Shown: positions 1 to 8,714, counted from the first letter of the stretch. The stretch: DNA of 64,000 nucleotides from Methylomagnum ishizawai (GCF_019670005.1 NZ_AP019783.1:2258150-2322149), one strand, 5' to 3'. Translations and numbers: made by a program. The notes: generated from the letters alone by a model not told the origin.

Positions 1-96
1 CCCGATGGCAAGGTGGGAACGCAGACCTTGATTTATCTGGAGGCGTTGGGTGGCGATCCGGCGGTTCCAAGGCTCGAAGCCGTTCCTCCCCATTGA
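1..96 (+). CDS. gspA: GspA/ExeA-type type II secretion ATPase, C-terminal end only
   Basis: The first bases read in frame 1 as a 31-residue protein end (starting PDGKVGTQTLIYLEALGG) and stop at TGA 94-96. The motif D-G-K-V-G-x-x-T-L is the usual end of a peptidoglycan-binding domain (PG_binding_1), which closes GspA/ExeA, the AAA ATPase that with GspB carries and assembles the type II secretion secretin through the cell wall. A gspB gene follows after only 16 bases, which is the standard gspAB order. Everything upstream of the window is missing, so the assignment rests on this short motif and on the neighbour. Confidence 0.6.
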   Translation, partial: PDGKVGTQTLIYLEALGGDPAVPRLEAVPPH

Positions 97-112
97 AGTT
101 GGAAGCGCATCC

Positions 113-958
113 ATGTCCTATATCCTCGAAGCCCTACGCAAATCCGAACGCGACCGCCAAGCGGCCCAGACGCCCACTTTGCCGCATTTGCTCAACCAGC
201 CGCCGCCGCGGCGTCCGCATTGGATGGGCTGGCTCTTGGCCGGGTTGTTGGTGGTGAACGGCCTGGGGCTGGCTTGGTTGGCCTTCCACGGTCGGAGCCA
301 GCCGGATGCGCCCGTTGCCTTGCCACCGGCCCGGTCGGCTTCGCCCGCCATGCCCAAGGCATCCGCCGACGCCGCGCCCAAGGCCGTCGTCAGTTTGGAC
401 CCGCCGCCCGCGCCCGCCGTCCCCCCGGCACCGGCCACCGTCCCGAAGCCCGCGCATCCATCCGCCGAAGCCAAAGTGCCCGCCAAACCCGCCGCCCATG
501 TCGCCAAGCCGCATACGGCGAAACCGGCCAAGCCCGCGCCGCCCGCGGAGGAAGAAACTCCCGATCCGGCCTTGGCGGAAGACGGCGAGGAAGCGCCACC
601 GCCGCCCATCCTGGCGGGGCCGAAGCCGCGCCCCGCCCTGCGTCCGCCGCCGCCCCGGCCCGCTTTGGAAGACCGGGGGGACGAGGCTGATGCACCCGCG
701 TCCCAAGCGGAACGCCCGGCCCACGACCCGGTTCCCTGGCTCAGCGCCTTGCCGGGCGGATTCCGCCAGCGGTTGCCGCAATTCAAGATCAACATCTTCG
801 CCTATTCCAGCCTGCCGGAAGAACGCTTCGCCATCATCGACATGCGTAAATACCGGGTGGGCGACCGCATTCCGGGCGATGCCCTGTTGCTGGATATCCG
901 GGCCGATTGCCTGGTGCTGGAATGGGAAGGCCAAAAGTTCCGGTTTCCCCGCCCCTGA
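113..958 (+). CDS. gspB: General secretion pathway protein B (GspB)
   Basis: A 281-residue inner-membrane protein beginning MSYILEALRKSERDRQ, the hallmark N-terminus of GspB/ExeB. A single membrane segment follows (about residues 37-58, WMGWLLAGLLVVNGLGLAWL), then a long Pro/Ala/Lys periplasmic linker (roughly 65-215), and a folded C-terminal T2SSB domain (about 225-281) containing the stretch INIFAYSSLPEERFAIIDM. It partners GspA to position the type II secretion secretin. A longer in-frame start at 50 exists, but it would overlap the gspA end and lacks the family N-terminus; the start at 113 has a GGAAG-like site upstream. It probably forms an operon with gspA. Confidence 0.9.
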   Translation: MSYILEALRKSERDRQAAQTPTLPHLLNQPPPRRPHWMGWLLAGLLVVNGLGLAWLAFHGRSQPDAPVALPPARSASPAMPKASADAAPKAVVSLDPPPAPAVPPAPATVPKPAHPSAEAKVPAKPAAHVAKPHTAKPAKPAPPAEEETPDPALAEDGEEAPPPPILAGPKPRPALRPPPPRPALEDRGDEADAPASQAERPAHDPVPWLSALPGGFRQRLPQFKINIFAYSSLPEERFAIIDMRKYRVGDRIPGDALLLDIRADCLVLEWEGQKFRFPRP

Positions 959-1024
959 GCCGGGACGCCGTTTCCGGGTTTGTGCGAAAATTTTTCTATT
1001 GTTGTATTGACGAGGCGAATTTGG

Positions 1025-4000
1025 ATGACTGTCGATGAAGGCGTCGCCGACGATTGGATGGCGAAATATCTGGCCCTGCCCGAAAAAGAGCGCGAGGCTA
1101 TCAATCTACTGGCGGTGAATTGGGGACCGCTGTCGGTGAACCAAATTAAGAACAGTTTGGGCATCACCTCCAAAACCCGGCTGAGTACCGAAGCCTGCGA
1201 GCGCCAAGGATTTTTGGTGCGGGTGCGGGGCCGGATGCCCAGCGCCAGCACCGGCCACCTGCTCAAATGCGCCCCGGATTGGATCGAGCGGGTGGCCCGG
1301 CACTTGGCCGCCGAGGGGCGGTTCGAGTCCTTCGCCCAACGCGCCCGCGAGGCCTGGCCGTTCGGGCGGAGCCTGACTGGATTTCGGACCGAGCCGGGGG
1401 ATTTCCAATTCCAGAGCCCCGAGCAATTGATCCGCGAAGTGCGGATCGGGCTTTATCTCAACGACGAGGCGTATAGCGAGCGCATGTGCGCCATGTTGCG
1501 GCGGACCCGCTATAGCTATTACGGCCCGGAATGGAGCTTGTTCGAAAATCCGCGGGTGGTGTACGCCATGATTTGCGCCAATCCTTTCGATGGCGATTGG
1601 TTCCGGGGTTTGTCGGCCAGCGTCCGCAAGGCGGCGCTGCCCGGCACGGCGTATCAACTCACCATGGACTGGCAACTGGACCCGGCGGCCTACCACATGC
1701 TGGCCGAGCAAAACCGCGAGTTGGGCGGGGCCGGTGCGATCATGGCCCTGGCCGCCTTGCTGCGCGGCGAGCCACAAGCGGCGCAGGATTGGTTGGCCGG
1801 GCTGAAGCCGGGGGCCGAAACCGCCAGCGTCCAGGGCATCCTGGACCTGCTGCGCGGCCAGGACGACGCGGCCATCAAAAGTTTCGAGGAAGCCCTGCGC
1901 CACTACCGCCGGGAAAGCGGCCAGCGCAAAGTTTTCCCGCCGGGCCTGGGCGGGGTGTTCTACCTGCTGGCCCTGAGCCTCCGCAACCAGGGCAAGGACA
2001 TCGAAAAAGCCCAGGGCTTGCTGGACCTGCCCATCGAGAACTCGCCGTTCACCGATATTCATTGGTTGTTCAAGCGCGGCCTGCCGATAGAGAGCGATGC
2101 CAAGCACCTCGACCCCTACCGGCAGCAATTGGAACACGCTTTGAAAAAAACCGACGCAGCCAGCCCCTGGACCGTGTGGATCGGCCTGCTCCTCCTGCAC
2201 CGCTACGACGACAAGGCGCAGTCCTTCGCCCCCTACCTCTCCAAGCTCGACCACTTGCGGGAGCGGGTGGAACGCCTGGAACTGGCCTGGCCCGCCGCCG
2301 AACTGGCCCAGTTGCAAGCCCGTTTGCAGCCGTACAAGGCCGGGCTGGCCGACACCGCCGCCGCCTTCAAACAGCGTACCGGCCTGGGCTTGATCGTGGA
2401 CCGGGTCCGCTTCCAAGCCTCCTGGGAACGGATGCTCAACGCCATCCGCAACAGCGCCCCGGTGCCCGCCGCCCGGCCCGAACCCGCCGAAACCGGCGGC
2501 GAATTACGGCTGGCGTGGCTGGTCGCGGAAGACTATTCCGATGTGTTCTCCCTGGAGGCCCGCGAACAAAAGCGCAACGGCAAAACCTGGACCAAGGGCA
2601 AGACGGTCTCCCTGAAATCCTTGCAGGAAAGCGCGTCCACCCGCCCCTATCTGACCGAGCAGGACCGCCGGGTCGCCGCCTGCGTCACCATCGACACCTA
2701 CACCCGCGGCTACCGGCTGTCGGAGCGGGGCTGGCTGGCGCTGGCCGGGCATCCGGCGGTGTTTTGGGAACCCAGCGGGGCGGCGGCGGAATTGGTGTTG
2801 GCACCGCCGGAACTCCGGGTCCGCCGCCTGAAGGACGGCCAGGTCTGGATCGAATTCTGGCCCCAGCCCGGCCCGGAAAACCGCACCCTGGTCATCACCA
2901 AGGAAGGCCTGACCCGGCTCAAGCTGACCGAATTGAAAGCCGAGCATCACCGTCTGGTCCGCATCATCGGCGGGGGTTTCGAGGCGCCAGCTTCGGCCCA
3001 GGCCCAAATCCTGGAAGGCTTGGGCGCGGTGTCCTCCCTGGTCGCCATCCATTCCGATATCGGCACGGTGGAATCCGCCACCGCCGAGACCGTGGTGGCC
3101 GATACCTGTCCCAGGGTGCAGTTGCTGCCGGAGGGCGAGGGCTTGCGGGTGGCGGTGCTGATGCGTCCCTTCGGCGACCAGGGCGCTTATTTCGTGCCGG
3201 GGAAGGGCGGGGCCGGTTTGATCGCCGAGATCGGGGGCCGCCGTTTGCAGACCGAACGCGATTTGCGCGAGGAACGCCGCCGGGTGGCGCAATTGATCGT
3301 GGCCTGCCCCGCCTTGGAAGAATCCGCCGACCCGGACCAGCCCTGCCAATGGTTCATGGCGGACGCCGAAAGCAGCCTGCAATTCCTGCTGGAACTGGGC
3401 GCGGCGGGCGCGGACAAGGCCGTGGTCGAATGGCCGCAGGGCGAGAAGTTCAAACTGGTGGGGCAGGCGGATTCGGGCCAGATGAGCGTGCAATTCCGCC
3501 AGCAGCGCGATTGGTTCGCGGTCGATGGCCAACTCAAGCTGGACAACGGCGAAGTGATCCAGATGCAAACCCTGCTGGCCTTGCTCGACGCTAATCCGGG
3601 CCGCTTCCTGCGCCTGGACGGCGACCGCTTCCTGGCCCTGACCGATGCCTTCCGCAAGCGGCTGGAAGACTTGCGCGGCTATACCGAGCAACACGGCCAG
3701 GGGCGGCGGGTCCATCCCCTGGCCCTGCCGGTGATGGAGGAACTGGCCGAAGGTCTGGGCCAGGTCAAGGCCGATCAAGCCTGGAAACGGCGGATCGAAC
3801 AACTGCGCGAGGCCGAGCGGCTCCAACCACAAGTGCCCGGCACCTTGCAAGCCGAACTGCGCGACTACCAGCGCGATGGTTACGTTTGGCTGGCCCGCTT
3901 GGCGGCCTGGGGCGTGGGGGCTTGCCTCGCCGACGACATGGGCCTCGGCAAGACCGTGCAGGCCATCGCCCTGATCCTTGGCCGCGCCGCCGAAGGTCCG

Positions 4001-5233
4001 TCCCTGGTGATCGCGCCGACCTCGGTCGGGTTCAACTGGCATAACGAGGTGGGCCGGTTCGCGCCCACCCTCAAGCCCAGGAGCCTGACCGGCGGCGACC
4101 GCCAAGCCTTGATCGAGGGGCTCGGCCCCTTCGACCTGTTGATTTGCAGCTACGGGCTGTTGCAACAGGAAGCCGTGGGCGAATTGCTGGCCAAGGTGCG
4201 TTGGCGCACCCTGGTCCTGGACGAGGCCCAGGCCATCAAGAATGCCGCCACCCGCCGTTCCCAGCAGGCCATGGCTTTGCAGGCCGATTTCAAGCTCATC
4301 ACCACCGGCACCCCGGTCGAGAACCATCTGGGCGAGTTGTGGAACCTGTTCCGCTTCATCAATCCCGGCCTGTTGGGTTCGCTGGCCAGCTTCAACGAGC
4401 GCTTCGCCGGTCCCATCGAACGCGACCAGGACACGGAGGCCCGGCGGCGGCTCAAGCGCTTGATCCAACCCTATCTCCTGCGCCGCACCAAGTCCCAGGT
4501 GTTGGACGAATTGCCGCCGCGCACCGAGATCGAGCTACGGGTGGAACTGGGCGAGAAGGAAGCGGCGTTCTACGAGGCATTGCGCCGGAAGCTCCTGGAC
4601 GAACTCGACGAGACCGAAGGCCCGATCCAGGACCAGCGTTTCCGGGTGTTGGCGGCCATCACCAAGCTGCGCCGCGCTTGCTGTAATCCCAACCTGGTCG
4701 CGCCGGAACTGGGCCTTTCCAGCAGCAAGCTGGACCTGCTGGGCGATGTGTTGGGCGAACTGTTGGAGAACCACCACAAGGCGCTGGTGTTCAGCCAGTT
4801 CGTGGACCATCTCGCCCTGGTCCGCGAATATCTGGACAGCAAGGGCATCGCTTATCAATACCTGGACGGCCAGACCCCCGCGCCCGAGCGCAAGACGCGG
4901 GTGGAAGCCTTCCAGGCCGGGGAGGGCGAGGTGTTCTTGATTAGTCTCAAGGCGGGTGGGACCGGGCTGAACCTGACCGCCGCCGATTATGTGATCCACC
5001 TCGACCCTTGGTGGAACCCGGCGGTCGAGGACCAAGCCTCCGACCGCGCCCACCGCATCGGCCAGAGCCGCCCGGTCACGGTCTACCGGCTGGTGGCGAA
5101 GGGCACCATCGAGGAGCAAATCGTCTCCCTGCACCGGCATAAGCGGGAATTGGCCGACAGCCTCCTGGAGGGCGGCGAGATCAGCGCCAAGATCGGGGCG
5201 GAGGATTTGTTGGAATTGATGCGGGCGGGTTGA
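1025..5233 (+). CDS. SNF2-family DEAD/DEAH helicase (RapA/HepA-like superfamily 2 ATPase), very long
   Basis: A 1,402-residue protein. The last ~450 residues are a full Swi2/Snf2 motor: Q-type entry LRDYQRDGYVW, Walker A DDMGLGKT (K976), Walker B DEAQ (D1066), motif III GTPVENHLGELW, and a helicase C lobe with VFSQFVDHL, AGGTGLNLT and the arginine-finger motif HRIGQS (near H1343). The ~950 residues before it have no catalytic motif I recognise; they start with a possible winged-helix segment (about 10-80) and contain helical, repeat-like stretches, as in bacterial SNF2 proteins with SWIM or TPR-like front ends, although no SWIM zinc motif was seen. It probably remodels nucleoprotein, for example stalled RNA polymerase. 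The start at 1025 (ATG after GAGG) is preferred to an upstream TTG at 980. Confidence 0.85.
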   Translation: MTVDEGVADDWMAKYLALPEKEREAINLLAVNWGPLSVNQIKNSLGITSKTRLSTEACERQGFLVRVRGRMPSASTGHLLKCAPDWIERVARHLAAEGRFESFAQRAREAWPFGRSLTGFRTEPGDFQFQSPEQLIREVRIGLYLNDEAYSERMCAMLRRTRYSYYGPEWSLFENPRVVYAMICANPFDGDWFRGLSASVRKAALPGTAYQLTMDWQLDPAAYHMLAEQNRELGGAGAIMALAALLRGEPQAAQDWLAGLKPGAETASVQGILDLLRGQDDAAIKSFEEALRHYRRESGQRKVFPPGLGGVFYLLALSLRNQGKDIEKAQGLLDLPIENSPFTDIHWLFKRGLPIESDAKHLDPYRQQLEHALKKTDAASPWTVWIGLLLLHRYDDKAQSFAPYLSKLDHLRERVERLELAWPAAELAQLQARLQPYKAGLADTAAAFKQRTGLGLIVDRVRFQASWERMLNAIRNSAPVPAARPEPAETGGELRLAWLVAEDYSDVFSLEAREQKRNGKTWTKGKTVSLKSLQESASTRPYLTEQDRRVAACVTIDTYTRGYRLSERGWLALAGHPAVFWEPSGAAAELVLAPPELRVRRLKDGQVWIEFWPQPGPENRTLVITKEGLTRLKLTELKAEHHRLVRIIGGGFEAPASAQAQILEGLGAVSSLVAIHSDIGTVESATAETVVADTCPRVQLLPEGEGLRVAVLMRPFGDQGAYFVPGKGGAGLIAEIGGRRLQTERDLREERRRVAQLIVACPALEESADPDQPCQWFMADAESSLQFLLELGAAGADKAVVEWPQGEKFKLVGQADSGQMSVQFRQQRDWFAVDGQLKLDNGEVIQMQTLLALLDANPGRFLRLDGDRFLALTDAFRKRLEDLRGYTEQHGQGRRVHPLALPVMEELAEGLGQVKADQAWKRRIEQLREAERLQPQVPGTLQAELRDYQRDGYVWLARLAAWGVGACLADDMGLGKTVQAIALILGRAAEGPSLVIAPTSVGFNWHNEVGRFAPTLKPRSLTGGDRQALIEGLGPFDLLICSYGLLQQEAVGELLAKVRWRTLVLDEAQAIKNAATRRSQQAMALQADFKLITTGTPVENHLGELWNLFRFINPGLLGSLASFNERFAGPIERDQDTEARRRLKRLIQPYLLRRTKSQVLDELPPRTEIELRVELGEKEAAFYEALRRKLLDELDETEGPIQDQRFRVLAAITKLRRACCNPNLVAPELGLSSSKLDLLGDVLGELLENHHKALVFSQFVDHLALVREYLDSKGIAYQYLDGQTPAPERKTRVEAFQAGEGEVFLISLKAGGTGLNLTAADYVIHLDPWWNPAVEDQASDRAHRIGQSRPVTVYRLVAKGTIEEQIVSLHRHKRELADSLLEGGEISAKIGAEDLLELMRAG

Positions 5234-5256
5234 GGCGGGCGGGAACTGTGGGGGTT

Positions 5257-5284
5257 CTGGCATGGATGCCGGAATCCATGCCAG
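5257..5284. repeat. Perfect 11-bp inverted repeat downstream of the helicase gene
   Basis: CTGGCATGGAT at 5257-5267 is mirrored exactly at 5274-5284 with a 6-base loop. It lies 24 bases after the helicase stop codon. It could act as a factor-dependent terminator or mRNA-stabilising hairpin, and its form resembles dispersed intergenic palindromes common in high-GC gammaproteobacteria. No T-run follows, so a classical intrinsic terminator is unlikely. Confidence 0.6.
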
Positions 5285-5347
5285 GAACGGCGACGTCGCT
5301 TGGTTTCCAAAGGGTGGGCCGGTATTCCCGCTTTACCGGATTTGGAC

Positions 5348-5375
5348 AGGGTGGGCATGGGTACATGTCCACCCT
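5348..5375. repeat. 12-bp inverted repeat (one mismatch) in the same intergenic region
   Basis: AGGGTGGGCATG (5348-5359) pairs with CATGTCCACCCT (5364-5375) with one mismatch and a 4-base loop. Together with the palindrome at 5257-5284 it fills most of the gap between the helicase and the toxin/antitoxin pair, and marks the boundary where base composition drops. Confidence 0.55.
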
Positions 5376-5421
5376 ACCGGGCTGAGTTTAGGGGCGTAGC
5401 GTAGCCGAGTCCGGTGCGGCG

Positions 5422-5613
5422 TTAGGCATGGGATTTTGCATCAGCATTCCCTAAACCTCTGACTTTACGTGGCGGTAATGAAACCACCCGTTCCGGGTGC
5501 ATGGCCTGTTTTTTGATAAGGTCTTCATAGATAGCGCCAGCATCGTAGTTAAACTGACGCGCATATTCATCTCGAAGCGCACGGGTTTCGGCAACAATTG
5601 GGTCTTTCCACAT
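5422..5613 (-). CDS. Small putative antitoxin partner of the PIN toxin
   Basis: A 63-residue protein starting MWKDPIVAETRALRDEYARQ. Short proteins with a W-x-D-P-I-V-x-E-x-R start followed by a helical F-N-Y-D-x-x-A-I-x-E-D-L segment are commonly found directly behind PIN-domain toxin genes, and I infer the antitoxin role from that. Its ATG lies 2 bases after the toxin stop codon, so the two are almost certainly co-transcribed and probably translationally coupled. The order toxin first, antitoxin second is the reverse of classical vapBC. No DNA-binding fold is obvious at this length. Confidence 0.6.
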   Translation of the reverse strand: MWKDPIVAETRALRDEYARQFNYDAGAIYEDLIKKQAMHPERVVSLPPRKVRGLGNADAKSHA

Positions 5614-5615
5614 AT

Positions 5616-6092
5616 TTAATCCTCTGCTGTAAGCTCAAGTGGGGTACAAATTACAGGCGGCTCATAGCCAAATACTCGGCAGGTCGCTTCGATTTTAGGC
5701 CGTGTATGTGCATTCGCGATGTGCGTGCAATTCCATGTCAGCAAATACTCGGCACCGTTTACGATAGCAATGGCCACATGGTAAGCATCTGCCTCGGCTT
5801 TTGGTGGCAGTGCATGGTTTTGGATCAGGGCTTGAGCCAAACTTTGAACTTCGGGAGAAACTTGAAGCAATGGCAGGTCGGCGATGATAGCTAGCCGACG
5901 TTGCGCCGCTTCCGGGTGGCCTTTGCTGGCTTCTGATATGACAAGCTCGGATACGAAAACGTTGTAATTTGCGCGCTGTGTTTCCCACCAATCTGATGTT
6001 GCGCTTTGGTTTGCCATGGCACGTAAATCGTTGCTTGGCCGTGCTGTCAAATAGCTAAAAACGGACGTTTCTATATAGACAGATGCTTTCAA
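5616..6092 (-). CDS. PIN-domain protein, probable VapC-type toxin ribonuclease
   Basis: A 158-residue PIN-domain protein. Visible conserved parts are the N-terminal strand VYIETS (first acidic site), the E of SELVISEASKG, the D of KAEADAYHVAIA and the terminal LLTWNCTHIANA motif typical of this PIN subfamily. PIN toxins are Mg-dependent endoribonucleases that cut tRNA or mRNA when not held by their antitoxin. No ATG fits the N-terminus; I chose TTG at 6092 because GAGG lies 5 bases upstream, though a TTG at 6122 is possible. It lies in the AT-rich patch together with an interrupted zinc-ribbon gene, consistent with acquired DNA. Confidence 0.75.
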   Translation of the reverse strand: MKASVYIETSVFSYLTARPSNDLRAMANQSATSDWWETQRANYNVFVSELVISEASKGHPEAAQRRLAIIADLPLLQVSPEVQSLAQALIQNHALPPKAEADAYHVAIAIVNGAEYLLTWNCTHIANAHTRPKIEATCRVFGYEPPVICTPLELTAED

Positions 6093-6488
6093 AGAAACCT
6101 CGGGTTTTGGTTGGGTTAGCAAACTGCACTATATAACCGACCTTCATGGCGGCGCAATACGGGAGTACCCTATTGCGCCTTGCACGGGCTTATTTTCTCG
6201 TATTTCAACAGGAGTGTTTACATTTTTGAAAGCAACTTCCTGCATATCAATATTTGCATTTTTTGGCATGCTAATCCCAACATTGCAATTTTCAATGAGA
6301 GCGTTATTTAAATAAATGCCTGATTTATCTGCTCTCGAATTACTTATAGTTTGCCCAGATATCGAAGAGCTGGGTAGAGATTGCGCGCTATGCTTTGGAG
6401 TTGAAAAGGTGCTCAGTAATAGCTGTGTATCTCCGTTGCAAATTGGACATGAAAAGAGATTATGTCGTTCAGCTATTGGTCTTAAGCG

Positions 6489-7907
6489 CCAGCCCTTTCA
6501 AAGTGACTACTTCTTCTTCCTAAGTAATTGATATGTCGAGACATGTGGCTGTTTCGGGTCGTAGGGCGGTTTGTCGATGGGCTTTTTCGGGCCGCGCGGA
6601 TGCTTTTTGAGGGTACGCAACGGGATGTTCCGGGCGGTTTCGCGCAGCCACGCGGCGAATTCCGCCGGGGTTTGTTCGGAGACGAACAGCCAGTCGCCGA
6701 CCCCGCTGAGTTGGATGAGCGCGAGGAAAGTGGCGGCGATCTCGTGGGAGAGATAATACCCGGAGATATCCTTGGACACGGGTTTTCCATGGGCGCAGTC
6801 CAGCGCCGAGATCATGACCGAGAAGAGGTTATAGGCGACCAGGGCCAGGGCGAATCCGAACAGGGCGGCCTTGGGATAGGCCAGGGTTTCGATCTCGGAC
6901 TTGAAATGTTTTTCGACGTGTTGGAACGCGGTTTCCAGGGTCCAGCGCCTGCGGTAGAGGTCGGCGACGGTGGCGGCGGGTATGTCCGCCGGGAGGTCGG
7001 TCAGGATATCGACGAAGGCATCGCCGTCGCGGGTGGGTTGTTCGAGTTCGACGCGGACGAGGCGATAGGGCCGCCCGGCCACGCCGACCCGCTTTTCCAA
7101 AAGCCGCCCGCCGCCCTGTTCCCCGGCCTGGGAAAACAGGGTTTCCTCGGTCAGCGGCAGGTTCAGGTGCAAGCGCATCAAGGCGTGGGCGTTCCGGCCC
7201 TGGAGCCGGTCGAGGAATCCCACGGTGCAGAAGTTGCGGTCGGCGATCCACAGTTCGCCGGCCTTGGGGATACCGGCCACGGCGTCGAGCAGGCGGCGCT
7301 CCTGGGCATGTCCGTCCTCGCAAGGGAACACGTCCCGCATCAGGCGGCGCTCCGGGTCGAACACCACCAGCGACTTGCCCGGCAACGCGGCACCGCCGAC
7401 CTCGCGGTGGACGGCGAGGCGTTTCTCGCTCGCCGCCAGACAGTTGCCGTCGAGGAGGCGGACCGGATAACCCGGCAACCAGGGTTCGGGGGTGAAACCC
7501 AGGGCATCGAGAATATCCGACAGGTCTTCCGAGGTATCGCGCAGCAGGGCTTGGGACACGGATAATTCAACGCCCTTGAGTTTCTCGTAGAGCGCGGATA
7601 CCGTTACCCCCAGGGGTTCCGGGTGTTTCTGGTAGGCCGCGTTGATCGAGGGATGGACCTTGAGGACCACGCTCAGCATGAGGTCGCACACCGTCGAAAA
7701 TAGGATTTCCCGCGTGTATTGCTCCTTCGCGTTCTCCAGGAAAATCCTGTCCAGCCTCTCCGCCGCAAAGCAGCGTTCCAGTAGGCCGTGCAGCAGGCAG
7801 GACAGGGGCATTTTCTGGCGGAATAGCTCTAGCATTGATCTCGACTATTGGTGTTGGTATGTTGAGCGCCGATAATACTATCGGTTATTTCAGTTTGAAA
7901 GGGCTGG
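6489..7907 (-). mobile_element. Complete IS4-family insertion sequence, 1,419 bp
   Basis: The ends are 18-bp inverted repeats with one mismatch: CCAGCCCTTTCAAAGTGA at 6489-6506 and, on the other strand, CCAGCCCTTTCAAACTGA at 7890-7907. It is flanked by a 9-bp direct repeat TCTTAAGCG (6480-6488 and 7908-7916), the target duplication. A single full-length transposase gene fills it, and its stop codon abuts the left repeat. Intact ends, duplication and open frame suggest recent insertion and possible mobility. Family assignment rests on the DDE/YREK pattern of the transposase and on the duplication length. Confidence 0.93.
6507..7835 (-). CDS. IS4-family transposase (DDE)
   Basis: A 442-residue transposase. 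The catalytic DDE triad is visible as D in VVFDPERRLMRDVF or LLDGNCL (first acidic position, not certain which), D in ELWIADRNFCTVGFLDRL, and E within YRRRWTLETAFQHVEK, which fits the IS4 signature Y-(2)-R-(3)-E-(6/7)-K. It catalyses cut-and-paste movement of the surrounding element. The stop codon TAG (6507-6509) touches the terminal inverted repeat. Its base composition (high GC) differs sharply from the AT-rich DNA it landed in, so the element came from a high-GC background. Confidence 0.92.
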   Translation of the reverse strand: MLELFRQKMPLSCLLHGLLERCFAAERLDRIFLENAKEQYTREILFSTVCDLMLSVVLKVHPSINAAYQKHPEPLGVTVSALYEKLKGVELSVSQALLRDTSEDLSDILDALGFTPEPWLPGYPVRLLDGNCLAASEKRLAVHREVGGAALPGKSLVVFDPERRLMRDVFPCEDGHAQERRLLDAVAGIPKAGELWIADRNFCTVGFLDRLQGRNAHALMRLHLNLPLTEETLFSQAGEQGGGRLLEKRVGVAGRPYRLVRVELEQPTRDGDAFVDILTDLPADIPAATVADLYRRRWTLETAFQHVEKHFKSEIETLAYPKAALFGFALALVAYNLFSVMISALDCAHGKPVSKDISGYYLSHEIAATFLALIQLSGVGDWLFVSEQTPAEFAAWLRETARNIPLRTLKKHPRGPKKPIDKPPYDPKQPHVSTYQLLRKKK

Positions 7908-7977
7908 TCTTAAGCGCGTAATTATTTCAGAGCAGTTGTTGCATTGATATTCGTAGATGGGCATAAAATTTCCTCAT

Positions 7978-8493
7978 TCAAGCAGCTATTGTGCATTCCC
8001 ACCAGAATTCATCGCCTAGATTTCGCAAGCTAATTCGCCAGGATTTTTTTAGATGCCGAGAAAAAAATAGAAATTTGGCTGTATATGTTAGTTCTAATTT
8101 GTATTCAAAAGCTGAAAAAATAGCTCCATTCTGGGTATGAATACCTGGAGAAATAGAAATTTCTGATGATTCAGTGCTTGCTAGACGAGGAATTGTTTTG
8201 GTGGGATTCAATATCGCACAATTTTTCATTGATAAGCTATCTAAAACCACCTTCAGTTCAGTAACAGTACTAAAAATATTTAATGCAGGCATTTTACCAA
8301 GGTTTTTAATCTTAATGCGTGACTCTGAATTAAGTTTTTTGTGTTTATCGGTCACTGTATCAATTGTGATTTCTGGTGGAAATACTATCCATGCAGAGTA
8401 CAAGCTAATAAGGCCAGCAAACGACGTGATGCCTGCCCATGCAAGACCTTTTGCAACATAATCGATAGTAGTTGGATCAAAACTCGATTGCAT
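7978..8493 (-). CDS. Hypothetical single-pass membrane protein in the AT-rich patch
   Basis: A 171-residue protein of unknown function. One hydrophobic segment is seen near the N-terminus (about residues 16-38, GLAWAGITSFAGLISLYSAW), followed by about 130 residues rich in alternating polar and hydrophobic residues, suggesting a beta-rich domain placed on one side of the membrane. Its codons are AT-rich, unlike the chromosome. It ends 13 bases before the start of the interrupted FmdB-like gene, so the two formed an operon. No catalytic motif was recognised. Confidence 0.6.
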   Translation of the reverse strand: MQSSFDPTTIDYVAKGLAWAGITSFAGLISLYSAWIVFPPEITIDTVTDKHKKLNSESRIKIKNLGKMPALNIFSTVTELKVVLDSLSMKNCAILNPTKTIPRLASTESSEISISPGIHTQNGAIFSAFEYKLELTYTAKFLFFSRHLKKSWRISLRNLGDEFWWECTIAA

Positions 8494-8677
8494 GGGTTAC
8501 TCTTTTTTTATTCTAAAACAAAGGTTGTTGCTGGGTATAACTAAGAATTAAACGGACCCGCTAAACCCCCGATCCGGGATGTTATGCTAATAGCCCGCCC
8601 CTCGCCGCGCATCGCGCGTCAATCAAAGCACAATCCAAAATATTTAACAATAAAAAGAATAACTTGCCACTTCCAGT

Positions 8678-8714
8678 ATTCGTTTGACGCCACGGATGAA
8701 CGGATTAAACGAAT
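8678..8714. terminator. Inverted repeat downstream of the synthetase/acetyltransferase gene
   Basis: ATTCGTTT (8678-8685) and AAACGAAT (8707-8714) form a perfect 8-bp stem with a 21-base loop, 30 bases beyond the stop codon of the minus-strand gene ending at 8745. It could end that transcript, but it has a long loop and no clear T-run, so terminator function is only a suggestion. The remaining bases of 8494-8744 are AT-rich and hold no other gene I can support. Confidence 0.35.

Larger units (their letters stand above)
6144..7964 (-). pseudogene. FmdB-like zinc-ribbon protein gene, split by an IS4-type insertion
   Basis: Read on the minus strand, 7964-7917 encodes 16 residues (MPIYEYQCNNC...), and 6488-6144 continues in the same frame to a TGA stop once the element at 6489-7907 and one copy of its 9-bp target duplication are removed. 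The rebuilt protein is 130 residues with four zinc-ribbon cysteines (C8, C11, C30, C33), matching the FmdB family pattern MPxYEYxCxxC...CPxC, followed by a low-complexity linker and about 60 residues (GIYLNNALIENCNVGI...) that I do not recognise. In its present state the frame ends after 24 residues because the insertion-sequence terminal repeat supplies a TGA. A good ribosome site (GAGG) precedes the ATG, and the gene begins 13 bases after the stop of the upstream hypothetical gene, so both were one operon. FmdB-type proteins are often called regulators, but the function is unproven. Confidence 0.85.
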
